Assembly: GCA_900199505.1 (NCBI GenBank)
Contig: FZQV01000006.1
Location: forward strand, 1 to 64,000
Length of the DNA stretch: 64,000 nucleotides
Source of the DNA: Ruaniaceae bacterium KH17
Lineage (GTDB): Bacteria; Actinomycetota; Actinomycetes; Actinomycetales; Actinomycetaceae
Direction: 5' to 3'
How positions within the stretch are numbered: the first letter of the stretch is position 1; each line of letters opens with the position of its first letter. Below are positions 50,619-60,372 of the stretch, piece after piece. The notes below the pieces were generated by a model that searched no databases, was not told where the DNA came from, and saw only the letters and a program-made list of their open reading frames with translations. The position numbers were made by a program, and so were the translations under genes.

Positions 50619-51839
50619 CTATTCCGGAAGCGCGGTGACGGCGAAGTAGACCGTGCAGGTGTTGTCTTGATGCCCGTAGGCGGAGGCCAATTGCAGCAGT
50701 CGTCCGCTTTCGGGAAGTGGGAGGAGCGGAGAAGAGTAGTTGGGGCAGAAGTTGTCCCAGGGATCCTTGACCGAGACGGGGGCTTGCGCGGGCGTCCACG
50801 GTCCGGAGGTGTCGCCCTCGTTGACGAAGATCCGGGAGCCGTTGCCCTCGGCAACCTCTTCACCTTTGAAGAGCATTTGGCCGACGGTGAGCAGTTGTCC
50901 GTCGCTGGTGCCGTCGTCGTACCAGGCAAGGGTGGGGGCGTGCCGGAAATGGGTGCCGTCCTCAGCGATCAGTGTGGAGCCGAGATCGGTGGGGTCGCCC
51001 CAGTCGAGACCGTCCTCGGAGGTTCGCCACCTTTGCTCGCAGTTACCGAGGATCTGAGCACAGACCTCATACGTCATCAGGTAGCTCTCGTCTGGGAGAC
51101 GGCGCACCATCGGCATCCCTGGCCGCAGTGCAGGGTCGGTAGCGGCGACGACGGGGGCGGGCGCATCCCACGAGACCAAATCCGAGGAGGTCATCAGCTG
51201 CAGCGTCTGACTGTAGGTGGGCTGCTCGGTCTCGTCGGCGAAGTACACGGCGAGCCGACCGTCGCTGGTGACGGCGAACTCCGGCTCCCAGATGCCACCA
51301 GAGTTCGGGGCGGTGACGATGGGCGGCTGTTGCTGCCAGGTTCGACCTGCATCGGTGCTGGACCACAGTGGGAGCACCATCCGGCGGTCGGCACCCGCGT
51401 CAGCACCCGCGGATGCGGACCAAAGTAGTGTGCCGGCGTCGAACTCGCCCACCGCTTGAGGGAGCTCATAGATCACGCCGCAACACAGCCCTTTGCGTGC
51501 GTCCTGGTCCCGGATTTCGCCCACTTCGGTGAATGTGGTGCCCTCATCGGTGCTGTGGAAGATTTTCGCGAGACCGTTCGATCCGGAGAATGCCACGACG
51601 CTGGCAACGATGGTGCCAGCGTCCTCGCCGTTCTCGATGCGCACCACCCGCGGGTACAGAGCGAGCCCGTCCGTCAGCTGGGTGCCCGTCACCGCCTGTC
51701 CCTTGATGGCATCTCGCTCGACAAGGTCGGGGATGGGATGTGGGGGAGGAGTGCTGGCGCAGGCGCTGAGAATGAAGACCAAGAGAGTTGCGAGGACGAT
51801 GAAGCCCTTCTTCGGTTTCGGGCGGTCATGGTTCCCCAA
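50619..51839 (-). CDS. Secreted Asp-box (BNR) lipoprotein, sialidase/beta-propeller-like
   Basis: About 406 residues. Signal peptide with lipobox VFILSAC. The exported part carries Asp-box repeats (HSTDEGTTFTEVG, SSTDAGRTWQQQP, RTSEDGLDWGDP), the pattern S-x-D-x-G-x-x-W of six-bladed propeller sialidases and related hydrolases or binding proteins. No canonical ATG in frame near the signal peptide; a TTG at 51839 is the likely start. Divergent from GH32, so it may help bind or trim a fructan or another glycan outside the cell. Confidence 0.72.
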   Translation of the reverse strand: MGNHDRPKPKKGFIVLATLLVFILSACASTPPPHPIPDLVERDAIKGQAVTGTQLTDGLALYPRVVRIENGEDAGTIVASVVAFSGSNGLAKIFHSTDEGTTFTEVGEIRDQDARKGLCCGVIYELPQAVGEFDAGTLLWSASAGADAGADRRMVLPLWSSTDAGRTWQQQPPIVTAPNSGGIWEPEFAVTSDGRLAVYFADETEQPTYSQTLQLMTSSDLVSWDAPAPVVAATDPALRPGMPMVRRLPDESYLMTYEVCAQILGNCEQRWRTSEDGLDWGDPTDLGSTLIAEDGTHFRHAPTLAWYDDGTSDGQLLTVGQMLFKGEEVAEGNGSRIFVNEGDTSGPWTPAQAPVSVKDPWDNFCPNYSSPLLPLPESGRLLQLASAYGHQDNTCTVYFAVTALPE

Positions 51840-51939
51840 TTCGGAGCCTGCTGCGAACGTGCACGAACAGCACGATGTTATCGAACTGTCTCCGCACCGA
51901 CGGATGGAATGGAGCAGGCGTGTGGCGGTACGCGAGAAT

Positions 51940-53433
51940 ATGAACGTGATGGACGAGCTCGCGCGGGCGGAAGAGGTGAACGCCCAATTGCGCACTCAAC
52001 GCAACGATCGCTGGTACCCCGGCTTCCACATCGCGGCGCCGGCCGGCTGGATCAACGACCCGAACGGGATCTCGTTCTTTGGCGGTCGGTACCACGTGTT
52101 CTACCAGCACAACCCGTACGCGGCCCATCACGCGAACATGCACTGGGGCCATGTCTCCTCGACGGACATGGTGACGTGGCGGCACGAGCCGATTGCGCTC
52201 GCGCCCAGCCTTGAGGCAGATCTCGACGGCGTCTACTCCGGTTCCGCTCTCGAGCACGAAGGCAAGCTCTACGCCTTCTACACCGGCCACCGCTGGTTCG
52301 GCGAGGAGATCGGTTCGAGGCAGGTGCAGTACCTCGCGATCTCCGAGGACGGCATCACGTTCGAGAAGCGCGGCGTGATCATCGACACGCCCGAGGGCAT
52401 CCAGGACTTCCGCGACCCGAAGGTCTGGAAGATGGGCGAGACCTGGTACATGGTGGTGGCCGCCGAGTCGCTCGAGCGCCGCGGCCAGGTGTGGCTCTAC
52501 ACCTCCCAGAACCTCACGGACTGGGAGTACCAGGAAATCCTCTTCGAGGATCCGGATCCGGGCGTCTTCATGCTCGAATGCCCGGACTTCTTCCCGCTCG
52601 GTGAGCACTGGGTGCTGCTCTACGGCCCCATGGGCACCACCCCCACGGGGTACACGAACCGAAACGCCCACAACTCCGGATACGTGGTGGGAAATTGGAC
52701 GCCCGGCCAGCCCTTCGAGCCGCTCACCGAATATCGAATGCTCGATTGGGGCCACAACTTCTACGCCCCGCAAACCTTCGAAGCGCCCGACGGCCGCCGC
52801 ATCGTCTATGCATGGATGGGCCACTTCGTCAGCCCGATCCCGCCGCAACTCACCGACGGCTGGTCCGGCCAACTCACGTTCCCCCGCGAGCTCACGCTTA
52901 CTCCAGATCTGCGGGTTGCGAGCCGGCGCATCGCCGAGCTTGCGCAACTTCGGACCGAAACGATCGACGTCGGGCCGCTGGAACTCGGCGCATACGAGGA
53001 CCGAGTCATCCTGCCCGACGGCGATCTGCTCGAGTTCGAGCTAGAGGTGGACCTCGCGCACACCACGGCCGAGCGATTCGGACTGCGGGTGCACGCGACT
53101 CCCGACGGCGCCCACACTCTCGTGGGCTACGATCGAACCGGCCAGCATGTGTTCATCGACCGCCGGCTCACTGGCAACGGGGATCGCGGTTGCCGCGCCG
53201 CGCCAGTCAATGACGCGCTGCGCCTGCGCGTGCTCGTGGACCGCGGCTCGGTCGAGGTCTTCGCAAACGACGGCGAGGAGGCGCTCTCATCCTTCTCGTT
53301 CCCCAACGAGGGTAAGTGCTCGGTGACGATCTGCTCCGAGGCCGGTACTACCGCCGTCGGGACGTTGCGAATCCACCGCCTCCGTAGCATCTGGGATCGA
53401 GACGACGGCGGGGCATCACCCCCCGAAGTGTGA
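51940..53433 (+). CDS. GH32 beta-fructosidase (sucrose/fructan hydrolase)
   Basis: About 497 residues. The GH32 nucleophile motif GWINDPNG, the transition-state RDP motif in IQDFRDPKVWK and the acid/base EC in FMLECPDFF are present; the C-terminal beta-sandwich has LRVLVDRGSVEVFANDGE. No signal peptide from the ATG at 51940, so it is cytoplasmic and cleaves imported sucrose or short fructans. An alternative ATG is 9 bp on; ribosome site is weak. The stop codon lies inside a long hairpin shared with the convergent transporter operon. Confidence 0.93.
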   Translation: MNVMDELARAEEVNAQLRTQRNDRWYPGFHIAAPAGWINDPNGISFFGGRYHVFYQHNPYAAHHANMHWGHVSSTDMVTWRHEPIALAPSLEADLDGVYSGSALEHEGKLYAFYTGHRWFGEEIGSRQVQYLAISEDGITFEKRGVIIDTPEGIQDFRDPKVWKMGETWYMVVAAESLERRGQVWLYTSQNLTDWEYQEILFEDPDPGVFMLECPDFFPLGEHWVLLYGPMGTTPTGYTNRNAHNSGYVVGNWTPGQPFEPLTEYRMLDWGHNFYAPQTFEAPDGRRIVYAWMGHFVSPIPPQLTDGWSGQLTFPRELTLTPDLRVASRRIAELAQLRTETIDVGPLELGAYEDRVILPDGDLLEFELEVDLAHTTAERFGLRVHATPDGAHTLVGYDRTGQHVFIDRRLTGNGDRGCRAAPVNDALRLRVLVDRGSVEVFANDGEEALSSFSFPNEGKCSVTICSEAGTTAVGTLRIHRLRSIWDRDDGGASPPEV

Positions 53434-53443
53434 TGCCCCGCCG
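53406..53443. terminator. Bidirectional hairpin between GH32 and aglG-like gene
   Basis: A perfect 14-bp stem CGGCGGGGCATCAC / GTGATGCCCCGCCG with a 10-nt loop. It contains the GH32 stop codon (53431-53433) and lies 12 bp from the stop of the convergent permease gene. No T tract. Confidence 0.75.
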
Positions 53444-53454
53444 GTCGAGCCCGG

Positions 53455-54345
53455 TCAGCCCTTCACTGCGCCGGACGACATTCCTCTGACGAGGAACTTC
53501 TGCAATCCGAAGAACACCAGCAGCGGCACGGTCATCGTAAGGAATGCGCCGGCCGTCAGAAGTTCCGCACCTTGACCCTGCGTGCCAAGCAACTGCTGCT
53601 GCTGCACGATGATCGTGGTGTTGGCCGGGTAGAGGAACAGCTTTGCTATGAGCAGGTCGTTCCACACCCAGAGGAACTGTAGGGTGGCGAACGCCGCGAT
53701 TGCGGGCATCGACATCGGGGCCACCAGTTTCCAGAAGGTCTGGTAGTGGCTGGCGCCATCGATCTTGGCCGATTCGACGACCGAGTACGGCAACGAGGAC
53801 ATGTAGTTCCGCAACGTGTAGAGACACAGCGGCATCCCAAATCCCGTATGCAGTAGCCACACGGCCACAAACTGCCCGGAGATGCCAATCCCGTTCGGGC
53901 CGAACAGGTTCAGCAGGGGCTGGAACGCGACCTGGATCGGCACCACCATCAGCGCGATGATCGTCACGAATAGAACCTCTTTGCCGGGGAAGTTCATGAA
54001 CGTGAACGCGTACGCAGCGAACGCGGCGAACATGATCGGCAGGATTGTGGCCGGAATCGTCACCACGAGTGTGTTGACGAACCCGGTGCCCATGTTCGCG
54101 CCGCTGAGCACTCCGGCGTAGTTGTCGAGTGTCCAGCCTTGACCCGCAGGGTTGAAGAGCGCGGTCCACCACCCGGAGCTGGCCACGGATTCGCGGTCAC
54201 GGAAGGAGCTGACGAGGAGCCCGATCGTCGGAATCGTCCAGAGCAGAGCCAGAACGACCATGACGACGATTGAGGTGATCGAGCGCGTGCGTCCGTCCTT
54301 CATTCGGCCCGGCTGTTTCTTGACGGTAATTGCGGTGGCGGTCAT
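53455..54345 (-). CDS. Alpha-glucoside ABC transporter permease (AglG/MalG-type)
   Basis: 296 residues, six hydrophobic segments; the EAA loop is [26 protein letters not shown], cited as [20 protein letters not shown]. It pairs with the AglF-type permease, whose stop it overlaps by ATGA. C-terminal [17 protein letters not shown] is the usual end of MalG-type subunits. No ATPase in this operon, so it would use a shared MsmK/MalK-type subunit. Confidence 0.92.
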   Translation of the reverse strand: MTATAITVKKQPGRMKDGRTRSITSIVVMVVLALLWTIPTIGLLVSSFRDRESVASSGWWTALFNPAGQGWTLDNYAGVLSGANMGTGFVNTLVVTIPATILPIMFAAFAAYAFTFMNFPGKEVLFVTIIALMVVPIQVAFQPLLNLFGPNGIGISGQFVAVWLLHTGFGMPLCLYTLRNYMSSLPYSVVESAKIDGASHYQTFWKLVAPMSMPAIAAFATLQFLWVWNDLLIAKLFLYPANTTIIVQQQQLLGTQGQGAELLTAGAFLTMTVPLLVFFGLQKFLVRGMSSGAVKG

Positions 54346-55457
54346 CGGGCCTGCTCCTTGCGGTAGTGCCGCACCTGATAGAACAAGATCGGCATGACAA
54401 GTATGAGCAGGACGACGACGATGGCCGAGGCCCGGCCGGCACGCCCCGCTGTGAACAGTTCTTGGAAGAACATCAGAGCGATCACGTTCGTTCTCGCTTG
54501 GCCGTTCGTCAGCACGTACACAATGTCGAAGACCTTGAGCACGAGGATGACGACGGTAATGAACACCGTGATGATGGTCCCCTTGATCTGCGGGATGATC
54601 ACCTTGAAGAAGATCTGACGCTCATTTGCGCCGTCGATCCGGGCGGCCTCAAGGGTCTCCTCCGGCACATTCTTGATTGCGCCGGAGAGCAGCACCATCG
54701 CGAATCCCGTCTGCATCCAGATCAAGATCACCATCATGAGCAGCGAGTTGAGCCGCCCGTCACTGATCCGGATCCAGTTGTTCTCGGTGCCAAGAATCGC
54801 GTTGAGCATGCCCACGTTGGGGTTCGCGTCGTAGATCAGCTTGCCCCAGATTGTCGAGGCGGCCACGAAGGAGATCGCCATCGGCAAGAAGACCAGCGCC
54901 TTGGAGACCTTCTCGCCGGTTGCCGAGAGCCGATCCGCGAAGAGTGCGACCACGACACCGAGCGCAACAGTCACTGCTGGAACGATAATCAACCAGAGCG
55001 CGTTGTTGGTGAGTGCGATCCAGAACTCGCCGTCGCTGAAGATTGCCTTGAAGTTGTCGAGGCCTACATACCTCGTACTGTTGTTGTTCGCGAAGGCATA
55101 GTTGACCGTCTGCGCCGCGGGATAGAGCAGCATCAACGCGATCAGTGCGAATGCAGGCAGCAGGAATGCGTAGGGAATCAGCCCCTCCTGAAACTTCTGC
55201 GGCAACCCCTCAACGAAGACGTTGATGCAGTAGAACAGCAGAGCGGCGCCACCGATGCCAGCCAGCATGCCGACGAGGCCCATTACGATACGGTTGTTGA
55301 AGTACCACTCGGGGTAGTACGCCAACGAGAGGAACGTGTTCGCGATCAGCCAGCCGACAGCAAACGACCCGATCAGCCCCAGCAGGAGCTTGGCGGGTTG
55401 CGCCGCGGAGGGCCCGCGTACCTCCACTGAGGGAGGCGAGATGGTGGCAGCGGTCAT
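54342..55457 (-). CDS. Alpha-glucoside ABC transporter permease (AglF/MalF-type)
   Basis: 371 residues with an extended N-terminus and two extra hydrophobic segments before the transporter core. EAA loop in [20 protein letters not shown]. Typical of AglF, which imports sucrose, trehalose or maltose. Overlaps both neighbours by ATGA-type junctions. Confidence 0.92.
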   Translation of the reverse strand: MTAATISPPSVEVRGPSAAQPAKLLLGLIGSFAVGWLIANTFLSLAYYPEWYFNNRIVMGLVGMLAGIGGAALLFYCINVFVEGLPQKFQEGLIPYAFLLPAFALIALMLLYPAAQTVNYAFANNNSTRYVGLDNFKAIFSDGEFWIALTNNALWLIIVPAVTVALGVVVALFADRLSATGEKVSKALVFLPMAISFVAASTIWGKLIYDANPNVGMLNAILGTENNWIRISDGRLNSLLMMVILIWMQTGFAMVLLSGAIKNVPEETLEAARIDGANERQIFFKVIIPQIKGTIITVFITVVILVLKVFDIVYVLTNGQARTNVIALMFFQELFTAGRAGRASAIVVVLLILVMPILFYQVRHYRKEQAR

Positions 55458-56839
55458 GAGTCGGATTCCTCATCGGACTCGTCTTGTGGCCAACTCGCCT
55501 GGATCTCGGCCGTCACTTGCTCGGCGGTCTTCTCGCCGGAGAGCCATGAGACCATGCCACTCCAGAAGGTTCCACCACCGACGGCGTTCGGCATGAGGTC
55601 GGAGCCGTCGAAGCGGAAGACGTCCGCCGCAGACACCATTCCCGCGGTTGCTCGAGTGATGTCATCCGCGTAGTTGCTTGCATCGAAGGTGCGGTGCGGT
55701 GAGAGCCACCCGCCACCGGCTGCCCATGGGCCACCGAACTGGTCGGAAGTAAGGAAGTTCATCACCGTGATCGAGTCAGGGTCGTTCCCGTTCATGAGCG
55801 CGGCGAGGTCGCCACCACCGAGCATCGGCTGGCCCTGGTACTCGGCGTCGGCGCCGCCACGTGGGAAGACGAAGAGCCCCACCTGGTTGTCGAGATCCGA
55901 GAGGATGTTCGACGGGAAGAAGCCCGTCACAAAGTTGCCTTGGCGCTCCAACATGCACCCTGGCGGGTCCTGCCATGCGGGCAGCATCGCGTCGCTGAAT
56001 GCCGTTGCCAGCACGCCTGAGCGCCCACCGAGCACGTTGCCTTCGATATCGAGCATCTCGCCGAGCGCGTCGAATGCGGCGATCACACGCTCGTCATTGA
56101 AGGGGATGTCGTTGGAGACCCACTGGTCATAGACCTCGGGGCCCCAGAGGCGCAGCATGTACTCTTCGATCCAATCCGTGCCAACCCATCCTGTTGCGTT
56201 GTCGGACTCCCACCCCATGCACCACGGGGTCTGGCCATCCGCGCGCATCGCGGCAGCCAGATCGCTGAGTTCGTCGAGGTTCGCGGGTTCGGCGTTGTAG
56301 CCACCCTCCTCGAAAGCGATCTTCGGGTACCAGACAACGGACTTGACGGCCATGCGCATTGGAGCGCCATACACGCGACCGTTCAGCCGCGCGGACTCGA
56401 GGAAGCCGGGGACCAGAGTGCGGTTGATTTCATCGAAGTCGAGATATGTGTCGATCGGCTGGATGTAGCCCTGCTTCGCGAGCTCCAGCAGGCCTCCCGG
56501 CTGCGGGAAGATCGCGATATCGGGAGCCTGTCCCGAACTCGTGCGCAAGCGGATCAGGTTGGTGAAGTCTTGATCGCTCGTGTACTGCACGTCAATGCCC
56601 GTCTCCGCTTCGAAATCGGCCAGAGAAGCGTTGAAGAGATCGGCCTCACCGCCACCAAAGGCGCCAAGGACGGTCACGACCTTGTCCCCGTCCACCTCCG
56701 AGTTGTCGGCGACGCCGTCGCCTCCTCCGCCAGCGGAGCCGCCAACTCTGTTCGGATCCTGCAGGCACCCCGTGAGGAGTAACGCTCCCGCAGCTCCTAC
56801 TGCTGCGAACGCCATGAGGCGTCGCCTCGTCTCTCGCAT
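55454..56839 (-). CDS. Alpha-glucoside ABC transporter substrate-binding lipoprotein (AglE-like)
   Basis: 461 residues. Signal peptide with lipobox ALLLTGC, then a Gly-rich linker; the body (FNASLADFEAETGIDVQY, RTSSGQAPDIAIFPQPGGL, TPWCMGWESDNATGW) resembles AglE alpha-glucoside receptors. AAAGGAG precedes the ATG. First gene of the operon; together with GH32 and amylosucrase on either side, sucrose is the likely main ligand. Promoter and operator at 56865-56899. Confidence 0.92.
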   Translation of the reverse strand: MRETRRRLMAFAAVGAAGALLLTGCLQDPNRVGGSAGGGGDGVADNSEVDGDKVVTVLGAFGGGEADLFNASLADFEAETGIDVQYTSDQDFTNLIRLRTSSGQAPDIAIFPQPGGLLELAKQGYIQPIDTYLDFDEINRTLVPGFLESARLNGRVYGAPMRMAVKSVVWYPKIAFEEGGYNAEPANLDELSDLAAAMRADGQTPWCMGWESDNATGWVGTDWIEEYMLRLWGPEVYDQWVSNDIPFNDERVIAAFDALGEMLDIEGNVLGGRSGVLATAFSDAMLPAWQDPPGCMLERQGNFVTGFFPSNILSDLDNQVGLFVFPRGGADAEYQGQPMLGGGDLAALMNGNDPDSITVMNFLTSDQFGGPWAAGGGWLSPHRTFDASNYADDITRATAGMVSAADVFRFDGSDLMPNAVGGGTFWSGMVSWLSGEKTAEQVTAEIQASWPQDESDEESDS

Positions 56840-56864
56840 CCTGACTCCTTTGTCGCTCCCAAAC

Positions 56865-56899
56865 TCACACCCTGTCGGTGTGACCTACGACATATGCTA
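56865..56899 (-). promoter_or_regulatory. aglEFG promoter and palindromic operator
   Basis: TCACACC and GGTGTGA (56865-56883) form a perfect palindrome with a 5-bp centre, just downstream of a -10 TAGCAT (56894-56899, minus strand). A repressor there would block initiation. No regulator gene is adjacent in the window. Confidence 0.6.
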
Positions 56900-56957
56900 G
56901 GCGGAGGTTGCGCTGGCGGGAAGAGGTTGCCCCTCTGGAAGGCAGGCGGACTCGATT

Positions 56958-57221
56958 GTGGTGAGAGACCAAATTGCGTCTGTGCGCTCGATGGGTTTTC
57001 GTCGCCAAGACGACGCCGACGGCGTCAGCTTCTATGCCGAGACAGCGATTGACATCCAGATTCCTGTCCTCGGCGCGCTATTGAACTGGCTAGCCCGACC
57101 GTTTCTCTTCTCCCGAGCCACGGCAGATCACTGGATCCGTCACCACATCGAGGAAACCGGCCGCACCAGCGACATCCTTCCGGCCATCTACAATGCCGCT
57201 CACCCGATGAACCAGGACTAG
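56958..57221 (+). pseudogene. C-terminal fragment resembling a DAPG-hydrolase/SRPBCC-type protein
   Basis: 87 residues from a GTG. VLGALLNWLARPFLFSRATADHWIRHHIEETG (core RHHIEETGRTSDILPAIY) resembles the C-terminal end of diacetylphloroglucinol hydrolase-like proteins, normally about 250-300 residues. No N-terminal part is seen upstream. Probably a remnant, though it keeps an open frame and a GTG; it could be a small functional protein. Confidence 0.4.
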
Positions 57222-57267
57222 CTGGCACGTTGCTTCGGCCCGGTCCGCTCACAACCAGCGGCAAGGT

Positions 57268-57302
57268 GTTTCGACTCCGGCTACGCCTGCGCTCAACCAG
57301 CG
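57268..57302. repeat. Family C arm overlapping the amylosucrase stop
   Basis: GTTTCGACTCC...GCTCAACCAGCGG, one arm of the repeat. On the minus strand GCTGGTTGA supplies the last two residues (AG) and the stop of the amylosucrase gene. Confidence 0.75.
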
Positions 57303-59194
57303 GTACGCGGCGTCACCTTGAGCCAGAGCACGCCGTGGGCTGGGATGTTCACGCCACCGCTTAGATCGTGTGCCTCGCCCGAGATGAGGTCGACGGCGTC
57401 CGGCTCGAACCCCGCGAATCGGTGTGTTGAGAGTAGGGCTGGGTGGTCGTCGACGTTCGCAAGCACCACAATCCGCGTTCCCTCGCCGGGGCGTTGGAAG
57501 CCGAGCACGTGCCCGTTGTTCGTGACGAACTCGATCAGCTCGTTGCCCGCGAACTCCGGGGTCTCGCGCCGCACCTCGAATAGCCGCGTGAGCCGCTGGA
57601 AGATGCGCCCTGACATGGTGCGCGGGTCCTCCCGAACCGCGTAGGCGCCGTCGGGCCGGAAAGGCCTGTGCACCCAGCGCGAATCCCCCGCCTCGGCCGG
57701 CCGGTTGCGGTAGTAGTAGTCGTTGAGCTGGCCCACCTCATCGCCGAGGTAGAGAAGCGGGATGCCGCCCGTGGAGAGCGCGAGCGCGTGGGCGAGGATC
57801 ACGCGGTCCTCGCCGCCGTCGTCGCCCTTCTCCACCCCGGCGAGCGAGGCCGTGGTTCCCGCCACCCGGGCGTCGCCGGTCTTGGGGTTCTCCTGGAACG
57901 GCACGCCGCGCGCGAAGCCACCCGCGAAGCGCCCCACATAGAAGTCGTTGAGGAAGCGCCGGTGGGCGTGGCCGTCGATCCCGAGCGCCATCGCGTCCTC
58001 GTCTGAGAACGTCCAGCCGATGTCATCGTGACTACGCACGTAGTTCACCCACGCCGTGCCGGGCGGGAGCGCGTGCCGGTGGACGAGTGCCTGGTTGAGC
58101 AGCCGCGCGTCCCGGGTGGCGAGCGCCTCCCACGTGAGCGCCATCTGGAGCGGATTGTACGAGATCTGGCACTCGCCGGGGGAGATGTATTCGATCACCT
58201 CGTCCGGGTGCACGATCGCCTCGGACTTGAACAGTAGGCTCGGCGCCGCGATCCGTAGCACCTCGTTGAATGCCTGGAGTAGCAGATGCGCCTCGGGGAG
58301 CGACTCGCAGGGTGTGCCGAGCTTCTTCCAAATGAACGCAACCGCGTCCATCCGCAGGATCTCGATGCCCTGGTTCGCGAGGAACAGCATCTCGCCGGCC
58401 ATCGCGCGGAACACGGCCGGGTTGGCATAGTTGAGGTCCCACTGGAAGTGATAGAACGTGGACCAGATCCAGCGGCCGTCCGGGAGCTGGATGAACGAGC
58501 CGGGGTGATCGTCCGGGAAGATCTCGCGCGTGGTCCGCTCGTACTGATCGGGCAGCTCGCGATCGGGGAAGATCAGGTAGAAATCCTCGAACCCAGGCTC
58601 GCCCGCCACGCACTTCTGCGCCCACTCGTGCTCGCTACTCGTGTGGTTGAAGATGAAGTCCACCACCGGCGAGATCCCCGCCGCGCGGAGCTTCGTCGCG
58701 AGCGCGCGTAGCTCGGCCATCGTGCCCAGCTTCGGGTCCACCTCGCGGTAGCTGCTCACGGCATACCCGCCGTCGTTATCGCCCTCGGGCGATTTGAAGA
58801 GCGGCATCAGGTGGAGATAGGTGAGCCCGAGCTCCGTGAAGTACGGGATCTGGTTCCCAACTCCGGCCAGAGAGCCCGCGTAGCGATCGGCATAGCAGAC
58901 CCCGCCGAGCATCTTCTCGGAGGTGAACCACGTGGGGTCCGCAGCGCGGGCGGCGTCCAGCTCCTTCAGATCGCGTGGGCGCTCGTTCCACGATTCCTGC
59001 GCGACGGCGATCACCTCGGCCAGCGCTTCGAGGAGCCCCTCGCGCTCGCCATAGATTTGCTGGAAGAGGCCGTGAAGCGTGGGGAAATGCTCCTCATACC
59101 GGGCCGCGAAATCGCCGTCGAACGGGCCCGACTTCGCTTCGGCGGCGGTTCGGCAATAGTCCAGGTCCGCGTACAGGTTGCTGAGAGTACCCAC
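57293..59194 (-). CDS. GH13 amylosucrase / sucrose hydrolase
   Basis: 633 residues. Splits sucrose, transferring glucose to make alpha-glucan (amylosucrase) or to water. Start motifs EEHFPTLHGLFQQIYGERE and FTSEKMLGGVCYADRYAGSLAGV are specific for this subfamily (GH13_4). Catalytic nucleophile in EILRMDAVAFIWK, acid/base in LLFKSEAIVHPD, stabiliser in YVRSHDDIGW. The GTG start at 59194 follows AAGGAGG. No signal peptide: works on imported sucrose. Its C-terminus is formed by a family C repeat. Confidence 0.92.
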   Translation of the reverse strand: MGTLSNLYADLDYCRTAAEAKSGPFDGDFAARYEEHFPTLHGLFQQIYGEREGLLEALAEVIAVAQESWNERPRDLKELDAARAADPTWFTSEKMLGGVCYADRYAGSLAGVGNQIPYFTELGLTYLHLMPLFKSPEGDNDGGYAVSSYREVDPKLGTMAELRALATKLRAAGISPVVDFIFNHTSSEHEWAQKCVAGEPGFEDFYLIFPDRELPDQYERTTREIFPDDHPGSFIQLPDGRWIWSTFYHFQWDLNYANPAVFRAMAGEMLFLANQGIEILRMDAVAFIWKKLGTPCESLPEAHLLLQAFNEVLRIAAPSLLFKSEAIVHPDEVIEYISPGECQISYNPLQMALTWEALATRDARLLNQALVHRHALPPGTAWVNYVRSHDDIGWTFSDEDAMALGIDGHAHRRFLNDFYVGRFAGGFARGVPFQENPKTGDARVAGTTASLAGVEKGDDGGEDRVILAHALALSTGGIPLLYLGDEVGQLNDYYYRNRPAEAGDSRWVHRPFRPDGAYAVREDPRTMSGRIFQRLTRLFEVRRETPEFAGNELIEFVTNNGHVLGFQRPGEGTRIVVLANVDDHPALLSTHRFAGFEPDAVDLISGEAHDLSGGVNIPAHGVLWLKVTPRTAG

Positions 59195-59352
59195 GATGCC
59201 TCCTTGCCCGGCGCCCGCCTCCGTGCGGCAACGCTCTACGTGAAGGCTACCAACGAAGAGTGCGCTAGTGGCAGGGTTTTCGCCCTCCACCAGCGCACTC
59301 TTGCCCCCCGCTTCGAGCCGCCCCCCCGCGGTCTCGAGTTCGACTGCCCGTC

Positions 59353-60204
59353 CTACTGGACGGCCACGAAGATCTTGTCAGAGAACATATCGACCGTGAT
59401 AGCGAGGGTGCCGTCCGCGACACCCTCGGCGGGAACCTGGAGGATCGCGTTCCCGGTCGTCGACGCGCCCTCGTACAGGGTGGTCAGGCTGTCGAACGCG
59501 TCCGGTGCCACGGCGAAGGTGTCGAAGCTCAGCGCGTCGAAGGTGTTCCCGCCGGCAGAGACGTACTCAACCAGAGCCCACGGCATGGCGCCCGCGGCGT
59601 CGCTACCGGTGTACGTGGCGGTCAGATTCACGAGGATGTAGACGTTGCCATCTTCGGGCGGATCGTTGAACTCGTTCTCGGCCATGACGGCGTCGGTCGC
59701 ATCGAGATCGACGCCGTTGACCACTAAGGTCCAGTCATCCGTTCTGAGCTCGGTTCCGATCGGGTACGGGTTCGCGCGGGTGCCGTCCGGTCCCGCGGAC
59801 TCGGCCGCATCCTCACCGGTGGCCGCGTCGTCGTCCGGCTCGGCAGATTCAGTTGCCGCGGGCGGCTGGGCGGTGACGTTCTCGTTGAAGGCGTCGTCGA
59901 CGGCGTTGCCTACCACCGCGACGAACACAATCACTCCCACGATCGTTCCCACGATTGAGATGATCAGTGCCGCGAGTGCGCCACCACGCCTCTTGTTCTT
60001 CGCCACGAGCGCCACGATCGAGAGAATGAATGCGATCGGCAGCAGGATCCAGCCGACGATAAGCGCGCCCGGAATGCACGCGAAGATGAAGCCAACGATC
60101 GCCAGCACCAGCGCGATAGTCCCCAGCGTGTTCTTCGCGGGGGGTTCGGGCTGCGGCGCGGCTGGGACGGGGTAAGCGGGTGAAGGGGGAGTCTGACTGG
60201 TCAT
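59353..60204 (-). CDS. DUF4190-type membrane protein with an extracellular DUF4352-like domain
   Basis: 283 residues. A Pro-rich cytoplasmic N-terminus (SPAYPVPAAPQPEPP), two close transmembrane helices with NKRRGGALAA between them, then an acidic linker (TESAEPDDDAATGEDAAE) and an exported beta domain (WTLVVNGVDLDATDAVMAEN, VYILVNLTATYTG) as in DUF4352. Role unknown; possibly cell-envelope or secretion related. It is a single gene divergent from the second histidine kinase. Confidence 0.78.
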   Translation of the reverse strand: MTSQTPPSPAYPVPAAPQPEPPAKNTLGTIALVLAIVGFIFACIPGALIVGWILLPIAFILSIVALVAKNKRRGGALAALIISIVGTIVGVIVFVAVVGNAVDDAFNENVTAQPPAATESAEPDDDAATGEDAAESAGPDGTRANPYPIGTELRTDDWTLVVNGVDLDATDAVMAENEFNDPPEDGNVYILVNLTATYTGSDAAGAMPWALVEYVSAGGNTFDALSFDTFAVAPDAFDSLTTLYEGASTTGNAILQVPAEGVADGTLAITVDMFSDKIFVAVQ

Positions 60205-60372
60205 GGTTCCTAGCCTCTCGGCGCAACGTGCGCGATGTGTGATGACTCGAGCCTCCCGGTTTCGCTAGGGCCCGCGCGCCGCCCATTCGGGTCGAGTGGG
60301 ATGCCCGATCGGGCATGGCTCGCTACCCACTCGGGCGTGGGCGATGTCAGCGAGCGTCATTAGGCTTGCGAT

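Noticed and set aside
54330-55430. 366-residue His/Asp-rich frame antisense to the aglF-like gene
   Set aside because: Composition is typical of an antisense shadow of a membrane protein; the minus strand has the EAA loop.
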